64,000 nucleotides of DNA from Rhodospirillaceae bacterium (GTDB lineage: Bacteria > Pseudomonadota > Alphaproteobacteria > JAEUKQ01). The translations under genes and the position numbers were made by a program. The notes below the pieces were generated by a model that saw only the letters and a program-made list of their open reading frames with translations, was not told the DNA's origin and did not search any database. Each line of letters starts with the position of its first letter. Within the stretch, counting starts at the first letter, position 1. The DNA lies in the NCBI GenBank assembly GCA_016722635.1, contig JADKIX010000003.1, forward strand, positions 493,451-557,450, read 5' to 3'. Of the stretch, positions 36,982 through 46,326 are shown one piece after another.

Positions 36982-37368
36982 CTAAAACGGGATGTCATCA
37001 TCTGATTGTGATGCCGGTCTAGCTAGTTTAGCAGCGGTTTTGGCCGTGCGCTCCCCTTCAATTTTAGGGGCGGCCGCCTTTAGTGAAACGGAGGTTTGAT
37101 GATTCGTTGCCTGTTGGGCGCCAACCATTTGCTTATCCCGTGGCTCGCCTTGCTCATCCAACATAATCTGTTCAATTTTCAATTGGGCTTGCCGCAATTT
37201 CGTTTCACAGTGTTTTTTAAGCAATATACCCCGTTCATAAAACCGGACGGCCTCTTCAAGCTTCACGTCCCCGCGCTCCAAATTTTTGACAATGATTTGC
37301 AATTCATTCAACGCTTGTTCAAATTCCATTCCGGCAATATCCCGGTGGTTGCTTACTGATTGATCCAT
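36982..37368 (-). CDS. xseB: Exodeoxyribonuclease VII small subunit with SSB-like C-terminal tail
   Basis: XseB joins XseA in exonuclease VII, a single-strand-specific nuclease. Residues 14-75 match the family (FEQALNELQIIVKNLERGDVKLEEAVRFYERGILLKKHCETKLRQAQLKIEQI). The protein is 128 residues long, against a usual 75-85. The extra part is a low-complexity Ala/Lys/Gln linker that ends DDDIPF. That is the acidic tip by which SSB proteins recruit partners such as exonuclease I and RecQ. The start follows AAGGAG 8 bases upstream. The xseB-ispA neighbourhood is normal for Alphaproteobacteria. Confidence 0.93.
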   Translation of the reverse strand: MDQSVSNHRDIAGMEFEQALNELQIIVKNLERGDVKLEEAVRFYERGILLKKHCETKLRQAQLKIEQIMLDEQGEPRDKQMVGAQQATNHQTSVSLKAAAPKIEGERTAKTAAKLARPASQSDDDIPF

Positions 37369-37474
37369 GCTTATGACTCCTTACTTACCTTTTGCCCACC
37401 TGGAAAAGCGCGGCCCGATGACTGTGTTTCTTTTATTATCTTTTACTATCTATTAGTAAAGGATTCTTTTGCGA

Positions 37475-37738
37475 CTAAAGCTGTTTTTGGTCTTGGGCAA
37501 AATCCGCCCGGCCATTCACATAATACAATAAAATATATACGCGCAAAGCACTGGATAAATTAGCAACAGCTCCCCCTGTTTGCAACCGCTGCTGATCAAT
37601 CACTTCAATTAATTGCTGCCTTGATAGGTTCTTGGCAGCGGCAACCTCTTTCAACATCTCCCAGAAAATAGGCTCAATTGAAATCGATGTCCGGTGTTTG
37701 GCTAACCTTACCGAATATTTGGCAATCGGGGCGTTCAT
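37475..37738 (-). CDS. Ribbon-helix-helix domain protein next to fumC (RHH_4 type)
   Basis: An 87-residue protein with a short ribbon-helix-helix-like core: KHRTSISIEPIFWEMLKEVAAAKNLSRQQLIEVIDQQR. Such proteins usually bind DNA as dimers, though this subfamily has no established target. The start codon overlaps the fumC stop by 4 bases (ATGA), so it is translated together with fumC. The pair fumC-RHH is common in Alphaproteobacteria. A regulatory role is inference. Confidence 0.85.
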   Translation of the reverse strand: MNAPIAKYSVRLAKHRTSISIEPIFWEMLKEVAAAKNLSRQQLIEVIDQQRLQTGGAVANLSSALRVYILLYYVNGRADFAQDQKQL

Positions 37739-39141
37739 CTTGCCGAAGGACCTATCATATCCTCGGGTTTCACCAATTTATCAAATTGTTCGCCCGTCAA
37801 AAACTTCAGGGCAACCACTGCTTCCCGCAAGGTCAAATTCTCTTTATGGGCTTTTTTAGCGGCCTTGGCGGCATTATCATAGCCAATATGCGGATTAAGC
37901 GCGGTGACCAACATTAAGGATTGTTGCAGCAATTGCCTAATTCTTTCTTGATTGGGTTGAATGCCAACCAGGCAATTATCGGTAAAACTATGGCAAGCAT
38001 CACTTAATAAACGCCCCGATTGCAGGACATTATAAATCATGACGGGCTTATACACATTCAGCTCCAAATGCCCTTGGCTGCCAGCAACAGTCACCGTCAT
38101 GTGATTGCCCATCACTTGGGTGGCAACCATCGTTAAGGCTTCCGCTTGGGTTGGGTTAACCTTCCCCGGCATAATCGACGACCCAGGCTCATTCTCTGGC
38201 AATAACAGTTCCCCAAGCCCCGAGCGCGGCCCTGAACCCAATAAACGGATGTCATTGGCAATTTTCGTTAAAGATACCGCCAAAACATTATATACGCCCG
38301 AAATCTCCACCAAGGCATCATGGCTGGCCAGGGCTTCAAACTTATTATCAGCGCTCACAAAGGGCAATTTGCTGAGTTTTGCTATTTGGGTTGCAAACTT
38401 CTCGGCAAATCCTGGCTTGGTGTTCAGACCAGTACCCACCGCTGTCCCCCCCTGCGCCAGGGCATATAACCTCGGCAGGCTGGATTTAACCCGCTCAATC
38501 CCTAATTTTAGCTGGGTGGCATATCCTGAAAATTCTTGGCCTAACGTTAAGGGGGTGGCATCTTGCAGATGCGTCCGGCCAATTTTAACAATATCTTGAT
38601 ATTCCAAGGTTTTCTTGGCCAGCACCTGCTGCATATGCTGAAGGGCGGGCAATAATTTTTGATGAATTTGATAAATGGCGGCCACATGCATGGCGGTTGG
38701 GAAAGAATCATTCGACGATTGGCCAAAATTGACATGATCATTGGGGTGAACGGGGGTTTTATCCCCCCTTTTCCCCCCCAATATTTCATTCGCCCGGTTG
38801 GCAATCACCTCATTCACATTCATGTTGGTTTGCGTACCGGAACCTGTTTGCCAAACAACCAGGGGAAAATGGTCATCCCATTTCCCCTCCGCTACTTCAA
38901 CAGCTGCTTGGATAATTGCCTGGCCAACTTTCTGGTTTAAACTGCCCATTTCCATATTGACAAGGGTAGCCGCCTGTTTAATCAAGCCGTATGCGTGGAT
39001 GATTTCCACGGGCATTTTCTCGCCGCCGATTTTAAAATTTTCTAAAGAACGTTGGGTTTGCGCCCCCCAATAACGGTCGGCAGCAACTTTAACAGATCCC
39101 ATCGAATCTGTTTCCTGGCGGTAGTTGATCTGGTTGGTCAT
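37735..39141 (-). CDS. fumC: Class II fumarate hydratase
   Basis: FumC (468 residues) interconverts fumarate and malate in the TCA cycle without an iron-sulfur cluster. Conserved parts: the start MGSVKVAADRYWGAQTQRSLENF, VWQTGSGTQTNMNVNEVIANRA near residue 95, the SSND motif in FGQSSNDSFPTAMHVA, and the superfamily signature GSSIMPGKVNPTQAEA near residue 318. The start follows GAGGAAAAG. Confidence 0.97.
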   Translation of the reverse strand: MTNQINYRQETDSMGSVKVAADRYWGAQTQRSLENFKIGGEKMPVEIIHAYGLIKQAATLVNMEMGSLNQKVGQAIIQAAVEVAEGKWDDHFPLVVWQTGSGTQTNMNVNEVIANRANEILGGKRGDKTPVHPNDHVNFGQSSNDSFPTAMHVAAIYQIHQKLLPALQHMQQVLAKKTLEYQDIVKIGRTHLQDATPLTLGQEFSGYATQLKLGIERVKSSLPRLYALAQGGTAVGTGLNTKPGFAEKFATQIAKLSKLPFVSADNKFEALASHDALVEISGVYNVLAVSLTKIANDIRLLGSGPRSGLGELLLPENEPGSSIMPGKVNPTQAEALTMVATQVMGNHMTVTVAGSQGHLELNVYKPVMIYNVLQSGRLLSDACHSFTDNCLVGIQPNQERIRQLLQQSLMLVTALNPHIGYDNAAKAAKKAHKENLTLREAVVALKFLTGEQFDKLVKPEDMIGPSAR

Positions 39142-39165
39142 GGCAAACTTTTCCTCAATAAAAGA

Positions 39166-39543
39166 CTATTTTGGTTTTTTCTTAGCTGGTTTATTTTTTT
39201 GATTTTTTTTGGAAATATTCCAAGATTTTTCTGCCCACGCCAGCCATTCTTGGGGCTTATCACGGATAGCAGCTGGCAATAACCAGTAAGACATGGCAAC
39301 TGGTTTCGCCTTGCCTTCATAAACAAAAGGCCCGCTATTGATTTTTTCGAAATCCTGTTGATTGGCATCACTAACTTTTAAATAAACATCATGACCAACA
39401 ATAAGGGCAAAAATCACCCCATCGATATATAACCCATGCCCGCCGAACATGGCACGACGGGTGGGATGGCCAAGGGATACAAGCCCCATCAGCAACCGGT
39501 CCATTGCTTGATCTGTTAGGCTATCCAGCTTTGTTTGTTTCAT
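39166..39543 (-). CDS. TfoX N-terminal domain protein
   Basis: A protein of 125 residues with a TfoX/Sxy N-terminal domain, recognised from RRAMFGGHGLYIDGVIFALIVGHDVYLKV. The C-terminal tail is lysine-rich (about 17 residues). Full-length TfoX activates competence genes in gamma-proteobacteria. Stand-alone N-terminal domains such as this one have no established role. ATG 39543 follows GAGGAAA, and a TTG directly upstream is possible. It is separated from fumC by 24 bases. Confidence 0.85.
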   Translation of the reverse strand: MKQTKLDSLTDQAMDRLLMGLVSLGHPTRRAMFGGHGLYIDGVIFALIVGHDVYLKVSDANQQDFEKINSGPFVYEGKAKPVAMSYWLLPAAIRDKPQEWLAWAEKSWNISKKNQKNKPAKKKPK

Positions 39544-39677
39544 CAAATTTCCTCGATTATTACCTGCTTAAAGCGCGGTCAGCCGCAATAAACCACTTAA
39601 CTTTTCCCTTAAACCGTGCCACGATTATTCATTGATTTATTTTCATCTTTATATGGTTTTATCCAACGAGAAGCAAG

Positions 39678-41201
39678 TTGTTCATCAAAAAATTATTATT
39701 CCTGCTGATCATAACGGGTATCAATATAACCACATTTGGATGGATCCCAAATGTGTGGTCACAGAATTCGCCTCCCCTCCTGCCCCCCCAAGCTGTTACC
39801 AGTTATGTTTTGGTCGATTTGGAAACAGGCCAAATATTGGACGGTTTAAATATAGATGAGATTCAACCCATTGCCTCCGTTGCCAAAATAATGACCGCCC
39901 TGATAGCGTTGGAGCAATTGGGATCTGATTTCCGTTTTGAAACGATGTTGCTGGCTAACGGCCCTATTGATCAAGGCATATTGCAAGGGGATTTATTGTT
40001 ATGGGGTGGGGGCGACCCCTTTCTCAGCAGTGACGATCTGGCAACACTCGCCCAATCTTTAAACCAGGCACCGTTACGACAAGTGACGGGAAATTTTTAC
40101 TATGGGGATTTAGCCTCACCCCCGCAGAAATCAATCCGCTGCAGCCGATGGCAGCCCCTTATAACCCCGGAATTAGCCCTTTATCAGTAGATTTCAACCG
40201 GGTTTGGGTCAAGTCATCACCCTCCTTGTTGCCCCATGCAACCCATGACCCGGTTGGCGAAACCTACGCGGTAACCGATCAACGGCTGATTCCTACCCCT
40301 TGGATTAAAGTCCTGTGGCCTGCTGATCAACAATACCGTCATCGCTTTATCCAACCACCATTTAATCCTTCCTCAGCTGGCACTTTACCGATTTTTGTCG
40401 GTGAGGAATGGCAACTACCCTTATCCGAGAAAGAGCAGATTGAGTGGCTGCCCATAAAACATCCGGCCTATCATAGCGCTTATATTTTTCAAACATTAGC
40501 CGCCCACCAAGGATCGGCCTTACCCAACCCCCTGCCGTTGATCGGGCAAGCACTACCCTTGCCAACCCTATTTGCGGACGGCCGCGTTATTGCCCGCCAT
40601 TACAGCCCGGTGTTGTCCAAAATTATTCCCCTTATTTTGCACTATAGCAATAACATCAGTGCCGAATTACTAGGCTATCAGTTGCTGCAAGGATCACACC
40701 ATAACAATTTGTTGGCCGGGTGCGTTAACAGTGATTGCATTGCGCGTTATTTCAGGGCTTGGGCGCAGGCGAATTTACCGCAGCTTAAACTGGCAAGACC
40801 TAGAGATCCAGCAATTTTCGGGATTAGGCCACGCGAACCACCTAACCAGCCGGCAGATGGCGGCTATTTTAAAGTATTTGTGGGATCATCCCAAAGAATA
40901 TGCGGTTTTGGGACAAGGTTTATCCATTCCCCCATTTTTGTCTGCAAGCCCCATCGCTTCCTATATCCAGGTAAAAACCGGCACCTTGGTGGGCGTCAGC
41001 GCCATTAGCGGCTATCTTTTCTCATCCACGCATCGCCCTTTGGCTTTTTTTATAGCGTCCCACAACCCCCAGGAAATTAGCAACCTGTTGGTAGCAGCAG
41101 GCAACCGTTCACCCTTTTCAAGCGCCGCGCAAAGACAATGGCAGCAACAAACGCGCCAATTCCAAAAAGAACTACTGGAATATTGGTTCAGAACCCATTA
41201 A
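39678..41201 (+). pseudogene. dacB: PBP4-type D-alanyl-D-alanine carboxypeptidase/endopeptidase, two frameshifts
   Basis: PBP4/DacB family, 507 residues if repaired, a periplasmic enzyme that trims peptidoglycan. A signal peptide covers residues 1-29. All three active-site motifs are encoded: SVAK near residue 70, SNN within YSNNISAELLGYQ, and KTG within IQVKTGTLVGVSAISGYL. The frame is lost at TTT 40109-40111 (one T short, restoring GDFSLTPAEINPLQP) and regained at AAA 40787-40789 (one A too many, restoring PQLNWQDLEIQQFSGLG). The net change is zero. Translation probably starts at TTG 39678. Whether the gene is truly broken or misread cannot be told from one sequence. Confidence 0.82.
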
Positions 41202-41514
41202 AGGCCCTGCCTGCACGCCCCACAATAAAATTGTACCAACGGTGACAATGAATAGGAAAATTCTAAGCCCAAAAGAATCAGGTTGCCGTCAGCATTTTGA
41301 TTGCCATGCCTATCCTATAAAAATGAATAATCCCACGAATTATATAAGGTGTGAAGACCCTGGATTTTCTTGGTTATTTTGTATAACTATAAATACCGGT
41401 TGACGGATAGGATATATTGTGCAATTTGCTATCCAATCGATCCATTGAATATAAGATTTCTACCTACAGTTTTTCAACTGGTCACTCAACTCTTATCCGC
41501 ATGGAGCCATCCTC
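41202..41514 (+). other. Leader region of the nucleoside operon
   Basis: About 310 bases without a gene. TTGACG at about 41399 lies inside an imperfect inverted repeat (GGATAG...CTATCC), which could be an operator, but no good -10 box follows at the right spacing. GGAG stands 8 bases before the first start codon of the operon. No riboswitch fold was recognised. Confidence 0.35.
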
Positions 41515-42513
41515 ATGAAAAAATTACTCTCCCTTGCCTTTGCTGCCATGGCCCTGTTTGGCCATTCCGCCAATGCCCAACAATTCCAACCCGCCATTAT
41601 TTTCGATATGGGCGGGAAATTCGATAAGTCCTTTAATGAAGGGGTTTATAACGGGGCAGAACGTTTCCGCAAAGAAACCAATATCACCTACCGCGACTTT
41701 GAAATCACCAATGACTCGCAGCGCGAACAGGCTTTGCGCAACATGGCTACACGCGGCGCCACGATCATTACCATCGCCGGTTTTTCAGCTGCCAATGCAG
41801 TAGAAAAAATTGCCAAAGAATTTCCCAACGTCAAATTTACCATCATCGATGCCGTTGTTGACTTGCCGAATGTCCAGTCCGTGGTTTTTAAAGAACATGA
41901 AGGTTCTTTCCTAGTGGGGGCGATTGCCGCCAAAACTTCTAAAACAGGGGTGATTGGATTCATTGGCGGGATGGATATCCCGTTGATCCGAAACTTTGCT
42001 TGTGGATATAAACAAGGGGCACGGGCCGTCAACCCCAAGATTACTGTTTTACAAAATATGACAGGCACTACCGGGGCGGCCTGGAATGATCCTACCCGTG
42101 GCGCAGAGCTAGCCAGAAGCCAATTTGACCGGAAGGCTGATGTAGTTTTTGCGGCAGCTGGCGCAACAGGCCTTGGCGTGCTGCAAGCGGCCAAAGATAG
42201 TAAAAAATTGGCCATCGGTGTTGACAGCAACCAAAACTACCTGCACCCGGGTACCATTTTAACATCCATGTTAAAGCGGGTCGATGTGGCGGTTTACGAT
42301 GCTTTGCAGGCTGCACGCAATAATACCTGGAAACCAGGCATTCGGATTATCGGCTTGTCTGAAGGGGGCGTTGATTGGGCTTTGGATCAATATAACAGGT
42401 CTCTGATTACGCCAGAAGTTGAGAAAATGGTGGGCCAGTACCGCCAAGATATTATTAGCGGCAAAATTAAGGTTGCTGATTACTATACCAACAATAAATG
42501 TCCGATTGAATAG
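41515..42513 (+). CDS. BMP/PnrA-family nucleoside-binding lipoprotein-like periplasmic protein
   Basis: Substrate-binding protein of the BMP family (332 residues), whose characterised members (PnrA, NupN) bind nucleosides. The signal peptide is cleaved after residue 22 (HSANAQQF), and it has no lipobox Cys. Family motifs: IIFDMGGKFDKSFNEGVYNGAERF, the hinge segment VVFKEHEGSFLVGAIAA and GAWNDPTRGAELA-like text near residue 190, with IGVDSNQNYLHPGTILTSMLKRVDVAVYDAL. It heads an operon of transporter and pyrimidine-salvage genes, which supports nucleoside import. A strong terminator separates it from the ATPase gene. Confidence 0.9.
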   Translation: MKKLLSLAFAAMALFGHSANAQQFQPAIIFDMGGKFDKSFNEGVYNGAERFRKETNITYRDFEITNDSQREQALRNMATRGATIITIAGFSAANAVEKIAKEFPNVKFTIIDAVVDLPNVQSVVFKEHEGSFLVGAIAAKTSKTGVIGFIGGMDIPLIRNFACGYKQGARAVNPKITVLQNMTGTTGAAWNDPTRGAELARSQFDRKADVVFAAAGATGLGVLQAAKDSKKLAIGVDSNQNYLHPGTILTSMLKRVDVAVYDALQAARNNTWKPGIRIIGLSEGGVDWALDQYNRSLITPEVEKMVGQYRQDIISGKIKVADYYTNNKCPIE

Positions 42514-42537
42514 GTTGTTTTTAGCTATAAAATGAAC

Positions 42538-42576
42538 AAAATACCCCAGATGCAACTGCGCGCTCTGGGGTATTTT
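42538..42576 (+). terminator. Rho-independent type terminator/attenuator after the binding-protein gene
   Basis: AAAATACCCCAGA (42538-42550) pairs perfectly over 13 bases with TCTGGGGTATTTT (42564-42576), and a T/A-rich tail follows. GGGGTATTTT with its AT-rich tail repeats once more at about 42588-42604. In an operon this favours more binding protein than transporter. Confidence 0.75.
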
Positions 42577-42629
42577 ATTAAAAAATTGGGGTATTTTCAT
42601 AAAAAATGCAGCTCTTTTAGGATACCTGT

Positions 42630-44206
42630 ATGATTGCCTCTAGTTTGCCAGTAGCCATTGAGATGATTGGTGTCAACAAACGCTTTGGCATGGTGATGGC
42701 AAACCAGGATATCAATTTACAAATCCATCAAGGCACCATCCACGGCATTATCGGTGAAAACGGGGCTGGAAAATCAACCTTGATGAACATCCTGTACGGT
42801 TATTATCAGGCTGATAGCGGGCGCATCAAAATCAATGACCAGAACGTCACTATTTCTAATTCCCAGCAGGCTATCCATTTAGGGATTGGGATGGTCCATC
42901 AGCATTTCATGTTGGTGGATACATTCAGTGTGCTAGATAACGTTATTTTAGGCTCTGAAAAAAGCTGGGTTAACCGAAAATCAAGGGATGCCGCAAGAAT
43001 AGTCTTGCAAAATTTATCCAAACAATACGGCATGAAAATTGATCCCGACGCGATTGTGGAAAAATTACCCGTTGGGCTGCAGCAACGCGTCGAAATTCTC
43101 AAAGCCCTGTACCGGGGCGCAGATATCTTGATCCTTGACGAACCCACCAGCGTCCTGACCCCCCAAGAAGTCCAACATTTCTTCTCTATTTTACGGGCGC
43201 TGCGCGATTCGGGCAAAACCGTTTTACTGATTACCCACAAATTACATGAAATCATGGCGGTGACTGATCACATCACGGTGATGCGCCAAGGCAAAATTAT
43301 TGAACAGGTACTAACCGCCAACACCAATAAAGAAAAATTGGCTGAAATGATGGTGGGCAGGCGATTAACCACCCATTGGCCGCGTTTGCCAATCACCCAA
43401 ACAGTGCCGGTATTAGAGGTGAAGGATTTATATATTTATGACCGGCACAAGCGCCCCCTTTTAGAAAATATTAATTTGACTTTGAATAAGGGAGAAATCC
43501 TTGGCATTGCCGGTGTTTCCGGAAATGGACAAAGCCAGTTGCTGGAAGTACTGGCTGGGATCAGGCCCTTTGATTCGGGGCACATTTTACTCTCTGGAAA
43601 AGATATGAAGCAATTGCTAAAACCCAAGCGACCAGCGCGTTCCGCGCGGCAATTGGGTATCTCTCATATCCCTGAAGACCGTTTAGGTGCAGGGTTGGTT
43701 AAGCAATTCAAGGCTTGGGAATCAAGTATCCTCGGCTATCATTACAAAAATAAATTACAGCGTTTTGGTTTTTTGAAAGACCGCCAAGCCGTCAAGCGGT
43801 TCCGTAAAATCGCTGCCGAATATGACGTCAGGCCAGCCAACCCGCTTTTAAAAACATCTTCTTTCTCGGGCGGCAATCAACAAAAATTGGTGATTGGCCG
43901 GGAACTTGAAGAAAAACCTGAATTACTGCTCATTGGTCAACCCACCTGGGGGTTGATGTGGGAGCGGTGGAATTTATCCATAAACGTTTAATTGAGTTGC
44001 GCGACGATGGAAAAGCATTATTGTTAGTCTCAGCCGAGCTTGATGAGATCCTGACATTGGCTGACCGTATCTTGGTGATGTTTGAAGGCAAGGTTGTTGG
44101 AGTGTTACCGCGCGATCAAGCCAATGCAACCAAATTGGGATTATTGATGGCCGGTGTTGTCGAAGAAATTAAAGAAACCCTTTCCGAAGCCGGAATTGAT
44201 CATTAA
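42630..44206 (+). pseudogene. Nucleoside ABC transporter ATP-binding protein, one frameshift
   Basis: A duplicated ABC ATPase of 525 residues if repaired, like NupO/YufO. The first cassette has Walker A GENGAGKST, signature LPVGLQQRV and Walker B LILDEPTSVLTP. The second has a degenerate GVSGNGQSQ, signature FSGGNQQKL and LLIGQPTWGVDVGA. The frame fails at GGGGG 43948-43952. One more G joins TWG to VDVGAVEFIHKRLIELRDDGKALLLVSAELDEIL. The downstream part is also open from 43958. Transporter permeases follow directly. Confidence 0.85.
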
Positions 44207-44232
44207 GCCCTTGATATATCAAAGCAAATCGT

Positions 44233-45351
44233 ATGAGCATACAACATAAAATAGAACTCCCAGGTTGGATCGAATATTTCCTGATCCCTATGCTGAATTT
44301 GTTGATGGCATTCCTACTGACCGGGCTGGTGGTTTATTACGCTGGCGAAAATCCTTTGGATGTTTTTACATCCCTGGTGCAAGGCGCATTTGGCACCGTG
44401 GAGGGCACGGGTTACACCCTTTATTATACCACCAACTTCATCTTTACTGGTTTAGCGGTGGCTATGGCTTTTCACTGCGGCTTATTCAATATTGGTGGCG
44501 AGGGGCAAACCTATGTTGCCGGATTGGGGGTTTTGCTGGTTTGTTTGTGGCTAAACGATTTCAGCTTGTGGGTGGTTTTTCCCGCTGCTGTTCTGACCGC
44601 CGCCATTTTCGGGGGCCTTTGGGCTTTTATCCCTGGTTGGTTACAGGCTAAACGCGGTAGCCATGTGGTTATTACCACCATTATGTTTAATTATTTGGCG
44701 ACTGCTTTGATCAATTACTTGCTCGTTGACGTGCTGATTGCTCCCAATCAACAAAGCCCGCAAAGCCGGGCGATTGCCAGTCACCTGGAATTGCCCTTAA
44801 TGCAAAATATTTTAGGTTTTTTTGGCTTTCAAACAGGGTATTCACCTTTAAACATCTCATTCTTTTTAGCCCTTTTCTGCTGTTTCATTTTCTGGTTATT
44901 AATTTGGAAGATGAAATTCGGTTATGAGCTGCGGGTCATGAACCAGGGCGAGAAAGTGGCCAAATATGCAGGGATCCCACCGGCAGGGATTATCATCAGT
45001 GCGATGGTTATTTCGGGTATGTTTGCGGGATTGATGGCAATCAATTCCATTATGGGCGAACATCACCGACTGATTATCGAATTCACCAACGGGGCGGGTT
45101 TTGTAGGAATTGCGGTGGCTTTAATGGGCCGCAACCATCCGATTGGCATTATTATGGCAGCTTTGCTGTTTGGCGCTTTGTATCAGGGCGGCTCTGAAAT
45201 GGCGTTTGATTTCCCAAGTTTAAGCCGGGACATGATTATTGTCATTCAAGGCCTCATTGTTTTATTTTGCGGCGCCTTGGAAAATATCTTTAAACCTTCT
45301 TTGGCAAAATTGGTTCTCAAGTCACACGTGGCAAGGGTCAAAACAGAATGA
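44233..45351 (+). CDS. Nucleoside ABC transporter permease (NupP/YufP type)
   Basis: A 372-residue inner-membrane permease with about nine hydrophobic segments. The motif GLFNIGGEGQTYVAGLG near residue 83 is diagnostic for the branched-chain/nucleoside permease group, and GYELRVMNQGEKVAKYAGIP near residue 230 is the ATPase-contact loop. It pairs with the next gene, which overlaps by 4 bases. Confidence 0.92.
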   Translation: MSIQHKIELPGWIEYFLIPMLNLLMAFLLTGLVVYYAGENPLDVFTSLVQGAFGTVEGTGYTLYYTTNFIFTGLAVAMAFHCGLFNIGGEGQTYVAGLGVLLVCLWLNDFSLWVVFPAAVLTAAIFGGLWAFIPGWLQAKRGSHVVITTIMFNYLATALINYLLVDVLIAPNQQSPQSRAIASHLELPLMQNILGFFGFQTGYSPLNISFFLALFCCFIFWLLIWKMKFGYELRVMNQGEKVAKYAGIPPAGIIISAMVISGMFAGLMAINSIMGEHHRLIIEFTNGAGFVGIAVALMGRNHPIGIIMAALLFGALYQGGSEMAFDFPSLSRDMIIVIQGLIVLFCGALENIFKPSLAKLVLKSHVARVKTE

Positions 45352-46325
45352 TCACCGATTTTTTTGATATTATCACTTCCTTATCAGCATCCACCGTCCG
45401 TTTATCTATTCCTCTGATCCTGGCCGCGATGGCCGGGATGATGTCTGAGCGATCTGGAATCGTCAATGTAGGGTTGGAGGGGAAAATGCTTCTATCCGCC
45501 TTTGCCGCCGCCGCCACTGCCTCCATTACCAATGATGCTTGGCTGGGATTGCTCGCAGGTATTGCCGTTGCTGTCCTATTGTCTCTGTTACATGGATTGG
45601 CTTGCATTACCTATAACGGCAACCAGGTAGTATCGGGGATGGCCATCAATATTTTAGCAGCAGGATTAGCGCCAACCCTTGCCAATGCGTGGTTTAAGCA
45701 AGGCGGGCAAACCCCCATATTATCGGCGGAAGGCCGTCATGGACCCATCAACTTACCCGGCACCGAAACAATCGGCGATATCCCGGTGATTAGCAATATA
45801 TATAAGTACCTCATCAGCGGCCATAGCGTTTTGGTTTATATTACCTTGGCTATCCCTTTCCTGATGGCTTGGATTTTATATTCAACCCGTTTTGGCTTGC
45901 GCTTAAGAGCTGCTGGGGAAAATCCCCATGCCCTGGATACCGCTGGCGTTTCGGTTAGCGCCGTCAGGTATCGGGGCCAAATCGCTTGCGGTATTTTATG
46001 CGGTATCGCTGGGGCTTATTTAGCAACCGCCCAAAACGCTGCTTTTTCGCAAAATATGACGGCCGGGCGCGGGTATCTTGCCTTGGCCGCCCTTATTTTT
46101 GGCCGTTGGCGACCGAAGCCAACTTTGCTCGCCTGTTTCTTATTTGCTTTTACCGATGCCATCCAAATTCGGTTGCAAGGCACCTATATCCCTGGCATTG
46201 GGATTATCCCGGTGCAGATGATCCAAGCGTTACCCTATTTATTAACAGTGCTGTTGCTGGCCGGTTTTATCGGCAAATCTGAGGCCCCGAAAGCCCTTGG
46301 TATCCCTTTTGTGAAAGACCGTTAA
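45348..46325 (+). CDS. Nucleoside ABC transporter permease (NupQ/YufQ type)
   Basis: Second permease, 325 residues. Early motif MSERSGIVNVGLEGKMLLSAFAA near residue 28 parallels the NIGGEGQ block of its partner, and TRFGLRLRAAGENPHALDTAGVSV near residue 182 is the cytoplasmic contact loop. The C-terminal part GIIPVQMIQALPYLLTVLLL is family-typical. The fused salvage enzyme begins 2 bases after the stop. Confidence 0.92.
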   Translation: MITDFFDIITSLSASTVRLSIPLILAAMAGMMSERSGIVNVGLEGKMLLSAFAAAATASITNDAWLGLLAGIAVAVLLSLLHGLACITYNGNQVVSGMAINILAAGLAPTLANAWFKQGGQTPILSAEGRHGPINLPGTETIGDIPVISNIYKYLISGHSVLVYITLAIPFLMAWILYSTRFGLRLRAAGENPHALDTAGVSVSAVRYRGQIACGILCGIAGAYLATAQNAAFSQNMTAGRGYLALAALIFGRWRPKPTLLACFLFAFTDAIQIRLQGTYIPGIGIIPVQMIQALPYLLTVLLLAGFIGKSEAPKALGIPFVKDR

Positions 46326-46326
46326 C

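Noticed and set aside
42567..42604. A CRISPR-like or other short tandem array after the BMP gene
   Set aside because: Only two copies of a 16-base AT-rich unit exist, and one belongs to a terminator arm.
43948..43952. Programmed frameshifting in the ABC ATPase or other interrupted genes
   Set aside because: The break sites share no slippery heptamer or downstream structure and occur in unrelated genes where such decoding is not known.
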